The notes beneath the pieces were generated by a model. It was not told where the DNA came from and did not search any database. It was given only the letters and a program-made list of their open reading frames with translations. From the NCBI GenBank assembly GCA_017459675.1, contig JAFUCM010000003.1, forward strand, positions 1 to 52,548: a stretch of DNA of 52,548 bases, given 5' to 3'. The stretch is from Eubacterium sp. (lineage in GTDB: Bacteria > Bacillota > Clostridia > Lachnospirales > Lachnospiraceae). Positions 16,011 through 24,920 of this stretch are shown one piece after another. Within the stretch, counting starts at the first letter, position 1. Every line of letters begins with the position of its first letter. The position numbers and the translations under genes were made by a program.

Positions 16011-17603
16011 TCAGTCCGACAGTCCCCGCTCTGTGCCTCCTGTACAGCAATATTGGTATGTCTGATCAGCGAAGCGGATGCTGTCGCCATTCTTCAATTC
16101 ATACGCCCTTCCCGCCTCCAGCATCGCACCGTTCAGAAATGTCCCGTTTCTGGAACGCAGATCAGTGACCGTGTACCCCTTCTCCTGCCGGACAAAGCGT
16201 GCATGCATCCTGCTGACAGCCGATGAAGCGGCTATGACATCACAGATTTCTGCATTTTTCCCGATCAGGTGTTCCGGCTCTGTCAGCAGGATCCGCTGCT
16301 CTCTGCTTCCGCCTGTTCCGGATCCGGATAAAGCTGCTGCACTGGCGTTTGCATGTTCTCTTCTGCCTTCATCGGATTGCTCCAGCCAGGCAATAATCTG
16401 CGTACCGGCCGCGGCATCTTCTCCAAGCCAGACGGTCTCTTCATAGCCGGTGCCCGGCATCCCGCCGGAAGCCGGAGCCATGCTGTAAACCGGGGCCGGA
16501 AATGCGGAAGTCCGTTCTGCCGGTATATTGGCAGATCTTCCTGCTCCTTCAGGAGAGGCGGATGCCGGTACTGCACCCGCTGCCTCTGGTTCCGTGCGCT
16601 CCAGTTCTTCTGCGCGTTCCTCATAAGTCTGCCAGGCGGCATCTACTTCTTCGTACCAGTCCGGTTCATCTGTCTTTCCATCTCTCCGTCTTTGCCGCAT
16701 TCTGCTTCTGAACATAGCCAGGATCCCCCGCTTTCGCCAGAGCAGGATTGCTGTCGCTTCAATCAGGACACCTGCGCCCAGTCCAGACTGCACCCAGCCG
16801 TTCAGAGCAAGTACTGCAGCTGTTCCAAGCGCGCAGACCGTCATCAGCAAAAACCAGATCAGCCGTCTGCGCGACAGTTCCTTTTGTGCTGCTTCTGCCT
16901 CTTCCTCATCTGAGAAGAAATCATCCAGAATCCGTGCCCGCAGCTCCTCACCGGTCAGTTCCCTCTGTGTATACGCTGCAGCCGCGGGGAGCTGCTGCTC
17001 TGCTTCTCCGGCCCTGTAGCCGGCTTCTCTGTTCTCCGGCCCTTCGCTTTTGACACTGTCCATCTCTGCATAAAGCAGCTCCTTCAGTTTTGTCTCCGTC
17101 ATCTCACCTGCTGCACAGATCTGATAAAAGGAAAACCCAAGCATTACACCTTTCCTGTCTTTCTCATCCAGGTGCGGCAGTAAAAACTCACTCAGTCCCT
17201 TCATTCCATCGGATACAGGCACTGTATTTTCCGGAAAATAACAGAACCGGAACGACTGCTGCAGCGCATCTGTAAAGATAAATTCCGGCTGCAGCAGCAT
17301 GCCGTCCTGCGGCAGCAGAAACCGCTCCAGTTCTTCAAGCGCATCAGCCGCCGCACGGAACAGATTCTGCAATACAGCAGAGCCGACCGGCTTTAGTGCC
17401 GCCATTTCCTCCAGACTCTGCATAGAAGTGATCCGGTATGCATAACGGATTTCTTCATCAACCAGTTCTGTATGACAGTCTGTGAACCCCTGCAGATCAT
17501 TTTCCCGGATCATATGAATCTGATAAGAATCTGCCGGGAGCTGCTGTGAACCGTGCAAAACCATATAGTGATCTCTCAGATCCCGCTGATATTCAATCTG
17601 CAT
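16011..17603 (-). CDS. DUF6382-FHA protein of the Tad locus
   Basis: 530 residues from the ATG at 17601-17603, which has GGAGG 8 nt upstream and overlaps the preceding TadE-like gene by 11 nt. The first about 200 residues are the soluble DUF6382-type domain found in Gram-positive Tad loci. A membrane hairpin follows near 245-300 (LIWFLLMTVCALGTAAVLAL, then a second helix), then a Pro/Ala/Ser-rich linker, and the C-terminal 90 residues form an FHA domain: LIGKNAEICDVI, SAVSRMHARF, DLRSRNGTFLNG and LKNGDSIRFADQTYQY. FHA domains bind phosphothreonine, suggesting control of the pilus machine by a Ser/Thr kinase encoded elsewhere (inference). Confidence 0.88.
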   Translation of the reverse strand: MQIEYQRDLRDHYMVLHGSQQLPADSYQIHMIRENDLQGFTDCHTELVDEEIRYAYRITSMQSLEEMAALKPVGSAVLQNLFRAAADALEELERFLLPQDGMLLQPEFIFTDALQQSFRFCYFPENTVPVSDGMKGLSEFLLPHLDEKDRKGVMLGFSFYQICAAGEMTETKLKELLYAEMDSVKSEGPENREAGYRAGEAEQQLPAAAAYTQRELTGEELRARILDDFFSDEEEAEAAQKELSRRRLIWFLLMTVCALGTAAVLALNGWVQSGLGAGVLIEATAILLWRKRGILAMFRSRMRQRRRDGKTDEPDWYEEVDAAWQTYEERAEELERTEPEAAGAVPASASPEGAGRSANIPAERTSAFPAPVYSMAPASGGMPGTGYEETVWLGEDAAAGTQIIAWLEQSDEGRREHANASAAALSGSGTGGSREQRILLTEPEHLIGKNAEICDVIAASSAVSRMHARFVRQEKGYTVTDLRSRNGTFLNGAMLEAGRAYELKNGDSIRFADQTYQYCCTGGTERGLSD

Positions 17604-18051
17604 GATAGCCGCCTCCGATCCATAAAGTCCTTGCAAATTTTTCGGGCCGCACCTGATCTGCTTTCAGCTCCACCTGAAACGGAGTCAGAAAGCTGTTGAA
17701 CATGACATATGTCTGACCGGAGTATTTTACCGCGGTTCGATTTTTCCCGACGGAAATTTCCAGAGAAGGACTGCTCCCCGGCATGACCTGATCGTTGATC
17801 CGCTGCTGTGCAAGCTTTCGCGCAGAATCCTCTGCCTCGTGACTTCCGTCTGCTGCCGGCATATTGCCGCGCACAGCTGCCTCACAGGCAGCACAGGTAT
17901 ACCAGGACCGGTTGTGTACATAAAAAGTAAGAATGATCAACAGTGCCAGCAGCACAACCGCCATCGGGACAATCACTGCACTCTCTACCGTCATGGAGGC
18001 CTGCTTCAGCTTACCTGTGAATATTTGCCTTGCTCGTTGCTCTTTCATCAT
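17593..18051 (-). CDS. TadE-like pseudopilin
   Basis: 152 residues. A basic leader (MMKEQRARQIFTGKLKQ) leads into ASMTVESAVIVPMAVVLLALLIILTFYVHNRSW, the TadE-type processing site and membrane helix. The remaining 110 residues are soluble and polar, with two Cys close to the membrane (YTCAACEAAVRG). TadE-like proteins are minor pseudopilins cleaved by the dedicated prepilin peptidase. It overlaps the FHA gene by 11 nt. Confidence 0.88.
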   Translation of the reverse strand: MMKEQRARQIFTGKLKQASMTVESAVIVPMAVVLLALLIILTFYVHNRSWYTCAACEAAVRGNMPAADGSHEAEDSARKLAQQRINDQVMPGSSPSLEISVGKNRTAVKYSGQTYVMFNSFLTPFQVELKADQVRPEKFARTLWIGGGYHAD

Positions 18052-18099
18052 GCTCCTTATTCAGTCGTGTTTGCTCCGCTCCGGCCGGTGTAAAGTAAA

Positions 18100-18114
18100 T
18101 CGCGATCTCCGATC
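18100..18114 (+). repeat. Dispersed repeat core, copy D
   Basis: TCGCGATCTCCGATC. The same 15-mer with one variable base occurs at 24906-24920 and 44675-44689, and with one further change at 23694-23708. It lies between the stop of the small peptidase (18135) and the TadE-like start. Confidence 0.6.
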
Positions 18115-18134
18115 CGCCGGAGGCTCAGCTTCCC

Positions 18135-18563
18135 CTACAGATGCAGCAGTTCAGGAATGTATAACAATATGGCGCCTGCCAGAAAAAACGGAACCATGGG
18201 GATGCTGCGGATCCGGCTGCGGCCAGCCAGCAAAACGCCTGCCGCAGCCGCCGATAAAAACAACCCGCCCGCCGCGATATACAAAATCTGCGGAAATCCG
18301 TTCCAGATCCCGGCTGTCAGAAGGACGATTCCGTCACCGCATCCGACTTTCCCTGCTGTGGCAAGCGCCAGCAGCATCAGCAGGATTCCGGGCAGGACTG
18401 CCATTACAATTCCGCCGTTATCCGGCTGTCCGGACGTTATCCTCCAGACAATTCCGGCCGCCGCAGCCGCCAGCGTCGGAGCAAGAATGATTTCCCTTTT
18501 TCTGATATCCTGCATGGCATTGCATCCAAGCATCACCAGTCCGATCCATTCTGCTGTCTTCAT
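18135..18563 (-). CDS. Small A24-type prepilin peptidase (second of two in the locus)
   Basis: 142 residues from the ATG at 18561-18563 (GGGGAT 7 nt upstream); an ATG at 18587 is the alternative. Four or five membrane helices. The two catalytic aspartates of the aspartic prepilin peptidase family are in NAMQDIRKREI and in GKVGCGDGIVLL (G-x-G-D motif). No N-terminal methyltransferase domain, as in TadV/CpaA. The locus has a second, larger peptidase at 24914. Specialisation of one for Flp and the other for TadE-like proteins is an inference. Confidence 0.85.
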   Translation of the reverse strand: MKTAEWIGLVMLGCNAMQDIRKREIILAPTLAAAAAGIVWRITSGQPDNGGIVMAVLPGILLMLLALATAGKVGCGDGIVLLTAGIWNGFPQILYIAAGGLFLSAAAAGVLLAGRSRIRSIPMVPFFLAGAILLYIPELLHL

Positions 18564-18618
18564 ATAGATATCCCCGGCTCTTTCCATACCCGGTCTGCTG
18601 TTTTCATATAGATGACCC

Positions 18619-20040
18619 CTAATTCATTCCATATCCATACTGCTCATACGTTTTGAGTTCTTTTCCCTCTGCCGTCACGGTAAGTTCCATCGCCATCGCA
18701 TCAATGCAGTTGTCAATCCGGAAGTTGTTTTCTCCGTCTGTATGCCGCATGGTGTCTTCAACGAGATCCATCAGGCCTTTCGTCAGATCAGTGTCACTTT
18801 TTATCAGAAGCAGCAGACGCAGATATCCTTCATAGTCAAGACCGTCGCTGTCTTCCTCTGTGCCGGATCCGGAACTGTTCAGAAAGGTCGGCAGCTGACT
18901 GATTGAAAGCTGCCAGTTCTCCTCTGTCTTGACCAGAGACACTTTCTCTCCATTCAGGAGCCTCCGCAGATCAAAAACTCCTTCCGCAAAGGCCCAGGCA
19001 GTCCGGATCCCGGCCGCAACCAGCGGCGCGAGATACGGCGCACCAAACAATCCTGTCACGGCAGTTGCAGCAGCAAGCGATTCCGCCCGCTTTGCGGGAT
19101 TTGCCGTAAGAAATGCCAGATTGGAAGCTTCACGCATCAGCATCAGACGGTTTAGTGTACCTTTCAGATTTTCTGCATCAGAACCCTTTTGGCAGATCAG
19201 ATACTCAAGCTGGTACTGCAGACCACCCTGCTCCGCCGCATCCGCAGATGTAAAACTATGAAACATCTCCACTGCATATTCCATCAGGAGTGCATGGTCC
19301 GCCAGACCTCTCTTACTCACAGCGATCCCGCCGATTCCACGCTGGAGCGAGCGTCCCGACGGCAGATCAGCCAGATCAACCGTCCCGGCGGATACGGTTC
19401 TGCCGGCAGGAATGACCAGATTCATAATCCCCATGCGTCTTGCGGCTGCGACACTGTCCCGCGGGTCTGAATAATCCGGCCCCAGATCAATGACATCCGC
19501 GGCCGCCTGTTCTGATTCCGTCACACTGTCATCATTCTGATTTTTCTGCAGTTCGCTGCGCTGCGTCTCTGCAAGTGTTTGTGTCTCCTGCGACAGACGC
19601 AGTACTTTCCTTGCGGCATTTCCTGCCAGCCGTCCCTTCATCGCAGTACACACCTGACGTCTGAATGCCTCCCCGCCGCCGTCTGTTGCCAGTACATATC
19701 CGGTGATCGATGCAGCCGGCACAGACATGGATACCGGCACTTTCCCGCCGGTATCTCTGCCCGGGTTTACGATGTAAGAAGCGTACTCCTCCGTCCTGTC
19801 TGTCAGTTTATGCAGCCGCAAAGAAGAATCTCCCCGTCCGCCATCCAGAAACATCAGTCCATACCGCGCAAACAGTTTGCTGTCATATTCCCCAAACAGC
19901 GAGAACATTCCCTCTTCCAGTGAACAGGCAAGAATGGCTCTGCCTGCTGCAATCCGGGCTGAATAAAATGAAACCGCAATCAGGGAGAGAAGCACACTCA
20001 GAATCAGGCACAGGTAGAGTGTGATACTTGCTTTTTTCAT
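18619..20040 (-). CDS. DUF5702-type Tad locus protein (TadG-like position)
   Basis: 473 residues from the ATG at 20038-20040 (GGGAGGAG upstream). The N-terminus MKKASITLYLCLILSVLLSLIAVSFYSARIAAGRAIL is a pseudopilin-like leader and single membrane helix; the rest is a long extracytoplasmic helical domain (LFGEYDSKLFARYGLMFLDGG, then SKRGLADHALLMEYAVEMFHSF). This is the DUF5702 protein that takes the place of TadG in Gram-positive loci. No von Willebrand A motif is seen. It lies downstream of the pilin gene, after a strong hairpin at 20094-20124. Confidence 0.85.
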   Translation of the reverse strand: MKKASITLYLCLILSVLLSLIAVSFYSARIAAGRAILACSLEEGMFSLFGEYDSKLFARYGLMFLDGGRGDSSLRLHKLTDRTEEYASYIVNPGRDTGGKVPVSMSVPAASITGYVLATDGGGEAFRRQVCTAMKGRLAGNAARKVLRLSQETQTLAETQRSELQKNQNDDSVTESEQAAADVIDLGPDYSDPRDSVAAARRMGIMNLVIPAGRTVSAGTVDLADLPSGRSLQRGIGGIAVSKRGLADHALLMEYAVEMFHSFTSADAAEQGGLQYQLEYLICQKGSDAENLKGTLNRLMLMREASNLAFLTANPAKRAESLAAATAVTGLFGAPYLAPLVAAGIRTAWAFAEGVFDLRRLLNGEKVSLVKTEENWQLSISQLPTFLNSSGSGTEEDSDGLDYEGYLRLLLLIKSDTDLTKGLMDLVEDTMRHTDGENNFRIDNCIDAMAMELTVTAEGKELKTYEQYGYGMN

Positions 20041-20093
20041 TTGTGTCTCCTCCCGGTTGTTCCAGATAAATTGCGGGCTGCGATTTTTCTGCA

Positions 20094-20124
20094 CCGCTCC
20101 GGCAAACCCGCGGCCCCGGAGCGG
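20094..20124 (-). terminator. Strong hairpin after the Flp pilin gene
   Basis: A perfect 9-bp stem CCGCTCCGG/CCGGAGCGG, extended outward by GC pairs, begins 26 nt after the pilin stop. On the minus strand it is followed by AGAAAAATC, not by T, so it probably acts as a partial terminator or 3' stabiliser that lets pilin mRNA exceed downstream mRNA. Confidence 0.55.
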
Positions 20125-20150
20125 CAGTGCGATACCTTCTTAACTGCTGT

Positions 20151-20318
20151 TCAGACAGAGTTTGCCTGCTTCGAAATTTTAGACAGAATATTCTTAACAA
20201 GGGTGGTCAGCTGCTCCTTGAAAATCAGAACCAGACCGATCAGGACCACAATAATCAGAATAATCTCCACAACGCCGACTGCTTCTTCGTCTTCCAGAAA
20301 AATCTCAAGTTCATGCAT
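20151..20318 (-). CDS. Flp1-like major pilin subunit
   Basis: Only 55 residues. It starts with ATG at 20316-20318 behind GGAGGTGAAGTAG, an excellent ribosome binding site. Sequence: an acidic leader (MHELEIFLEDEEAVGVVE) and a hydrophobic helix (IILIIVVLIGLVLIFKEQ), ending VKNILSKISKQANSV. The leader ending in Gly-Val-Val-Glu-type residues before the helix fits the Flp1-like pilin family, in which the prepilin peptidase cuts before a Glu/hydrophobic stretch. The position, between TadC and the DUF5702 protein, agrees. It would be the main structural protein of the fibre. Confidence 0.88.
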   Translation of the reverse strand: MHELEIFLEDEEAVGVVEIILIIVVLIGLVLIFKEQLTTLVKNILSKISKQANSV

Positions 20319-20445
20319 CTACTTCACCTCCTTCCTCCTGTTCGTTTTATCACACTTTTCAGATGCATAAAGCACCTGTGCCTTCCACAATCCATCCGGC
20401 AGCATACAAACCTGTGCCGGCTCAATACTTCAAATATTTTGATTA

Positions 20446-21702
20446 TCAAATACTCAGGAATGCCGGAATCAGGATCAATGCCATCACAACCATCAGCATC
20501 ATAGCCATGGGAAGCAGCAGCTTTACCGTTGTTTTCTCCCCTTCCGCACGTGCCCTCCGCTTGCGGGTCTCAAATGACTCCTGCACTTCCCGCTCCAGCT
20601 GCGGCATAATTCCCGCGCCGCCCTTCTTCAGATTCTGCGCCAGCAGCAGTGCAAGTGCCCTGTAACAGGGGATTGCGCATGTTTTCCCGAAATTGTCGTA
20701 TGCCTCCAGTTCTGTCACACCGCTCTTCATCTGATGCACGGCCTGCCGCACAGCTTCATAGGCCGCCCGCTCGGGAAGGCCGCTCTGCCTGCGTGCCTGA
20801 TATTCGCCTGCGATTCGCTCGAAAATGGTCCGCATCCCAAGTCCCGTACTCAGATAAAGCTGAATTTTGCTGAGCAGTTCCGGATAGTCCTGCAGCAGCT
20901 CTTCCTGCCGCGCAGCGCGGATCTTTTCTTCCTTCTCTCTGCCCGCAAGAAATCCGAGCAGCCCGCCGAGCAGCGCCAGAACAGACAGAATATTTCCGTC
21001 AGAGGATTCCGTCTCTGACCATCTCAGTTTCCGTCCCGCCGCCTCTGCCGGCAGCTGATAGACGGTCTCATCCTCGTCTGCATCCTTATTCAGTTCTCTG
21101 CTCGCATAGCGGATTTCATCCTGAATCTGCGTCTCCTCCTTTGACGGAAACACCTGTATCATCCGCTGCCAGTTCTCTGTTTCATCCTGCAGAGACAGCT
21201 CCGCTGATATTGTCACCCCGGTCCCGTCCGCAGACACGCCCGGACAGATCTCTCCGTCAAAGCCGATCACTTCCGGCTGATCCGAATACCACTCCACATG
21301 AACCGGTGCGTCTCCGATCTCAGAAGGCAGATTCAGATTGTATGAAATATGATCATAGGTATCATTTCGCCCCAGGACCAGTGTGTCCAGCTCCTTGGCT
21401 GCAGCCTGCAGATATTCCCGCACTTTGTCATCCGGAATCCTGCGTTCCGGCGCGTCAACTGCAATGGTGTACTGCTCCCCTGCATCTGTCTCAACATCCA
21501 GTGAAATACTGCCGGCCTGCTCAAGTGATTCCATCGGAAGCTCCGTAATCCCGCCGGTTCTGTGTTCTGCCAGATCCTTTACTGAAATGGCTCCTCCCGC
21601 AAGGTCCAGTGCCAGCAGAATCAACAGCATTCTGCGCTCCAGACGATCCCGCCGGTAAAGAATCAGCAAAACGGCAGCTGTTATCAGTGTCAGCAAAATC
21701 AT
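20446..21702 (-). CDS. tadC: TadC-type platform protein with N-terminal extracytoplasmic domain
   Basis: 418 residues. A first pair of hydrophobic segments (1-40) is followed by about 200 residues of polar sequence with a beta-rich stretch (DHISYNLNLPSEIGDAPVHVEWYSDQPEVIGFDG), which looks like a bacterial Ig-type fold. From about 245 the standard T2SSF/TadC region begins: a helix, then LLQDYPELLSKIQLYLSTGLGMRTIFERIA and ALALLLAQNLKKGGAGIMPQLEREV, and a C-terminal helix LLLPMAMMLMVVMALILIPAF. The RBS AGGTG is close, and the start is 4 nt after the TadB stop. Confidence 0.9.
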   Translation of the reverse strand: MILLTLITAAVLLILYRRDRLERRMLLILLALDLAGGAISVKDLAEHRTGGITELPMESLEQAGSISLDVETDAGEQYTIAVDAPERRIPDDKVREYLQAAAKELDTLVLGRNDTYDHISYNLNLPSEIGDAPVHVEWYSDQPEVIGFDGEICPGVSADGTGVTISAELSLQDETENWQRMIQVFPSKEETQIQDEIRYASRELNKDADEDETVYQLPAEAAGRKLRWSETESSDGNILSVLALLGGLLGFLAGREKEEKIRAARQEELLQDYPELLSKIQLYLSTGLGMRTIFERIAGEYQARRQSGLPERAAYEAVRQAVHQMKSGVTELEAYDNFGKTCAIPCYRALALLLAQNLKKGGAGIMPQLEREVQESFETRKRRARAEGEKTTVKLLLPMAMMLMVVMALILIPAFLSI

Positions 21703-21706
21703 CTTT

Positions 21707-22483
21707 TTACACCTCGATCTGTACCATTTTTGTTCCCAGATAAAATGCCGCGAGATAGACTGCCAGGGCTGCCGTCATGATCAGTACCCCTGTAATATTT
21801 CCATACAGACAGTCCATAAAACTGCCGAATGACAGGCGCAGATACAGAATGATTCCAGCCGGCATCAGAGACATCAGCCTCTGTTCGTACCGCTTGGCGG
21901 CAATGACCGTCTCAATCTCCTGCCGTGTGTCGATCCGGTCTCCGATTGTGCGCCTGCAGGTTTTCAGAACCTGATCCATGCTTCCGCCGGTGCGCTTGAC
22001 GATCATCAGCACTTCCCCGAAGCTGCGGATATCCTCCGAGCAGCTTCTGATCCCGAAGTCATAAAACAACCGCTCTACCGGAATTTGTATCGAAATCTCC
22101 CTGCAGATCTGTTTCAGTTCCTGTACGAGCGGATCTGCCGCGCCGAATAATTTCTCCAGATCGGCTTCTGTTGTGCGCACACTGTTTTCCAGAGAATAGC
22201 CGGCAGCCAGATTGGAATACAGCGAAGACAGAAATTCTCTGAAATGTACTTCCAGCGTCCGGATCCGCTCCTTACAGAGACTTTGCCTGCGCATGCGGAT
22301 CACAACCAGCATCACGGGAATCATTACCGGAAGTGCATACCAGCTGCTGTAACAGATCCAGACCACCGCCGCTCCGGCCCCTGCGCCGGCAGCCAGTGTA
22401 CTGATCCATTCCTTCAGACTGAAACGGTACCGGCTGTATTCTGTCTTCTCATTTGCCGGTCTTCTCTTATTCTTCTTCCGCAT
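21707..22483 (-). CDS. tadB: TadB-type platform protein
   Basis: 258 residues from the ATG at 22481-22483 (GGGAGAAGG upstream), overlapping the TadA stop by 17 nt. Two N-terminal membrane helices, then the cytoplasmic T2SSF domain (LEVHFREFLSSLYSNLAAGYSLENSV; FGEVLMIVKRTGGSMDQVLKTC), then two C-terminal helices. TadB and TadC form the inner-membrane platform that couples the TadA motor to pilin assembly. Confidence 0.93.
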   Translation of the reverse strand: MRKKNKRRPANEKTEYSRYRFSLKEWISTLAAGAGAGAAVVWICYSSWYALPVMIPVMLVVIRMRRQSLCKERIRTLEVHFREFLSSLYSNLAAGYSLENSVRTTEADLEKLFGAADPLVQELKQICREISIQIPVERLFYDFGIRSCSEDIRSFGEVLMIVKRTGGSMDQVLKTCRRTIGDRIDTRQEIETVIAAKRYEQRLMSLMPAGIILYLRLSFGSFMDCLYGNITGVLIMTAALAVYLAAFYLGTKMVQIEV

Positions 22484-23666
22484 AAACCTTCTCCCACTTC
22501 TCCCGGTTCTGCAGCGCACCCCGCTTTTCCAGCGTCCCGGCGGGCGTGCGCTTATACAGCGTATGAATCTGCACTTCATCTCCTGCTATTCCGGTCACCT
22601 CGGCAATCTCATCGACCTGTCGTTTTCCGTGCCGGTCTCTGGTTAAATGCACCATGATCTCGATGCCCGATGCGATCTGCCTGCGAATAACAGGAATCGG
22701 GAGTTCGATTCCGGAAAGTACCATCATTTCCAGACGGCCGATCATATCCCGCACACTGTTCGCGTGCGCAGTTCCGAGGCTTCCGTCATGCCCTGTGTTC
22801 AGGCAGGTGAGCCAGTCCCCCGCTTCGGCGCCGCGTGTTTCTCCGATGATCAGCCGCGTCGGCCGCATGCGCAGTGCCGTCTTGATCAGATCCCGCATGG
22901 TTATTTCATTGGTTCCCTCAATATTGGCATTGCGCACTTCCAGCCGGACCAGATTCTCAATTCCGCGTATCTGCAGCTCCGCATTGTCTTCGATCGTGAT
23001 CACGCGCTCGTCCTTTGGAATGGCATTGGAAAGTGCGTTCAGAAATGTTGTCTTCCCGGTAGAAGTCCCTCCGCCGACTAGAATGGAATAGGCAGCGCCG
23101 ACCAGTCTGCCAAGAAACTGTGCCGCCTCCTGCGTCAGGCTTCCCCATCTTACCAGCATCTCCATTGTTACCGGCTCGTCAGAAAAGCGGCGGATTGTCA
23201 GAATCGGCCCGCCCAGCGAGACCGGCGGCAATACTACATTGACACGTGACCCGTTCTGCAGTCTGGCATCGACAATGGGATTCTGTTCATTGACAACGCG
23301 GTTGCACTGTCCTGCGATCTGCTGAATGACATCCTGCAGCCGCTCCTCTGATGAAAAGCATTTGTCCCAGCGGCGGATCTTCCCTGCGCGCTCAACAAAG
23401 ATTTCCCGGTATCCATTTACCATGATTTCCGTCACAGACGGGTCGTCCACCAGTTCCTGCAGGACATCAAGACGCCGCACTGCATTGAACAGGGTCATAC
23501 GAAGCCTCTCCCGTGTCATTAACGGCATGCGTGCCGTCCCCGCTTCCGCAAGCAGCATTTCATCGATCAGTTCCAGGATTTCATCGTCATTCAGTGCTTC
23601 CATCTGCTGAAGCCGTTCCATCAATTCCCCGTGCATCCTGCGCTCGAGTTCTTCTGTATGTTTCAT
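22467..23666 (-). CDS. tadA: TadA/CpaF-type pilus assembly ATPase
   Basis: 399 residues. N-terminal domain with DPSVTEIMVNGYREIFVERAGKI, the conserved start of CpaF/VirB11-like ATPases, then Walker A GGGTSTGKTT at about 198-207, ITIEDNAEL (Asp box), LIIGETRGAEAGDWL (Walker B, about 273-287), and GHDGSLGTAHANS (His box). All catalytic elements are intact. It is the motor for extension, and perhaps also retraction, of the Flp pilus. It lies 143 nt after the TadZ-like gene, a gap that carries a copy of the dispersed repeat (23694-23708). Confidence 0.96.
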   Translation of the reverse strand: MKHTEELERRMHGELMERLQQMEALNDDEILELIDEMLLAEAGTARMPLMTRERLRMTLFNAVRRLDVLQELVDDPSVTEIMVNGYREIFVERAGKIRRWDKCFSSEERLQDVIQQIAGQCNRVVNEQNPIVDARLQNGSRVNVVLPPVSLGGPILTIRRFSDEPVTMEMLVRWGSLTQEAAQFLGRLVGAAYSILVGGGTSTGKTTFLNALSNAIPKDERVITIEDNAELQIRGIENLVRLEVRNANIEGTNEITMRDLIKTALRMRPTRLIIGETRGAEAGDWLTCLNTGHDGSLGTAHANSVRDMIGRLEMMVLSGIELPIPVIRRQIASGIEIMVHLTRDRHGKRQVDEIAEVTGIAGDEVQIHTLYKRTPAGTLEKRGALQNREKWEKVYAEEE

Positions 23667-23693
23667 CTATTTCCAAGCTTCACCGGTTTTCAA

Positions 23694-23708
23694 TCACGAT
23701 CTCCGATC
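23694..23708 (+). repeat. Dispersed repeat core, copy G (one mismatch)
   Basis: TCACGATCTCCGATC, one base different from the copies at 18100 and 24906. It lies in the tadZ-tadA gap. The preceding bases TCAA also match the 44671-44674 context. Confidence 0.5.
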
Positions 23709-23809
23709 GCGCGCGGACTGCACGGCGCATTTGTGCGTCTTCCCTGGCACAGCTCTGCGATGTCTCTATTCCGGGAAGCGGCCCCCCTTTCACATTTTCT
23801 TCTGTTTTC

Positions 23810-24823
23810 TCAGGCATCAGCCGCACAGACAGCCGCTGCATACTTGCCAAGCTCCGTCCATGGGAGTTTTTCAATCGCTCTCCTTCCTGTTTCCCGGCAG
23901 GCGATCTGCGGCGGGGAAAGTGTCTGCAGCTTTTCCCGGATCATGCCGTTGTCACTTCCATCCAGAAGCATTTCGAATTCCTTTCTCCGCGCCTCTGAAA
24001 ATGCATCCTGCCCCACCGGAAAATAGATGCGGCTGCAGTAGGCAAGCAGCAGCATGACGTCCGGGATCGTATTTCCGATGTCCAGAACCAGTGCATCGTA
24101 ACTGCTTGCGCTCCCGACCGCCTCGAAGAAACGGATCCATTCCTCGCCCGTGATCTCCATAAAATCACTGGGCGTCTGAATGGGCGGCAGATAATCCACA
24201 TTTCCGATGGAGTAAATCATGCTGTTGAGCTTATGCGGAAATCCTTTTCCTGACTGCCGGAAAAGATAAATCAGATCGCTCAGGTTCCGGTCATATTTAT
24301 CTCCGGTAAACTGCTCAAATCCCGAAAATGATTCCAGATTCAGGTACAGCACGCGTTTTGTTTTTGCCAGTTCCATGGCCAGTGCAAGCGCAAGCAGCGT
24401 TTTCTGCGGACAGGGAACCGGGCTGTACACACCGCAGACCTGCAGATTCCGCCGGCGAACCGACAGCGGCTGCCCGGCTTTCGCATCCTGGCCGTAGCTC
24501 TCCATGATTTCCCGCACAACAAGATCGGACGCCTGGTATTTATAAATATTCAGACAGTCCGGATAGCCCGGTGTTCTTCCTGTCTCTGTCAGAATAATTA
24601 ATTTGCCGACCGGCAGGCACGCCACTTCATCCCGCATACTCCGCTCGGAAATCAGAAGAATCTCAATTCTGTTTTCCTTTGTAAAATCAAGCAGCTTCTC
24701 CACTGTTGTAAATACACGGATTTCAAACATGATGTTTTTCCTGTGACTCAGGAATTCCATAAAGCGGAATGCATACTCCGTCTCCGTGTCGCAAATTGCA
24801 AAAATACCGTTTCCCCGCTGCAT
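23810..24823 (-). CDS. TadZ/CpaE-like protein with degenerate P-loop
   Basis: 337 residues. An N-terminal receiver-like domain (about 1-120: IFAICDTETEYAFRFMEFL; EILLISERSMRD; KLIILTE) is followed by a MinD/ParA-type domain starting VCGVYSPVPCPQKTLLALALAMELA. The usual Walker A K-G-G-x-G-K-T is replaced by S-P-V-P-C-P-Q-K-T; the last Lys-Thr remains but the glycines are gone. LVLDIGNTIPDVMLLLAYC follows where Walker B is expected. TadZ proteins place the pilus machine at the cell pole and are often atypical ATPases. The order peptidase-TadZ-TadA-TadB-TadC supports the assignment. Confidence 0.85.
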   Translation of the reverse strand: MQRGNGIFAICDTETEYAFRFMEFLSHRKNIMFEIRVFTTVEKLLDFTKENRIEILLISERSMRDEVACLPVGKLIILTETGRTPGYPDCLNIYKYQASDLVVREIMESYGQDAKAGQPLSVRRRNLQVCGVYSPVPCPQKTLLALALAMELAKTKRVLYLNLESFSGFEQFTGDKYDRNLSDLIYLFRQSGKGFPHKLNSMIYSIGNVDYLPPIQTPSDFMEITGEEWIRFFEAVGSASSYDALVLDIGNTIPDVMLLLAYCSRIYFPVGQDAFSEARRKEFEMLLDGSDNGMIREKLQTLSPPQIACRETGRRAIEKLPWTELGKYAAAVCAADA

Positions 24824-24905
24824 TTTCTGTTTCTCCTCTCTCTTGTTATGTCCATCATTTCAAGTCCCGCCGCTTATAGAAGCGGGGCTGCCAAAGTGAA
24901 ATAAG

Positions 24906-24920
24906 TCGCGATCTCAGATC
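24906..24920 (+). repeat. Dispersed repeat core, copy C, overlapping a stop codon
   Basis: TCGCGATCTCAGATC covers the stop codon of the peptidase gene at 24914. A short hairpin CCGCTT/AAGCGG lies at 24870-24885, on the other side of the repeat. Confidence 0.6.
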
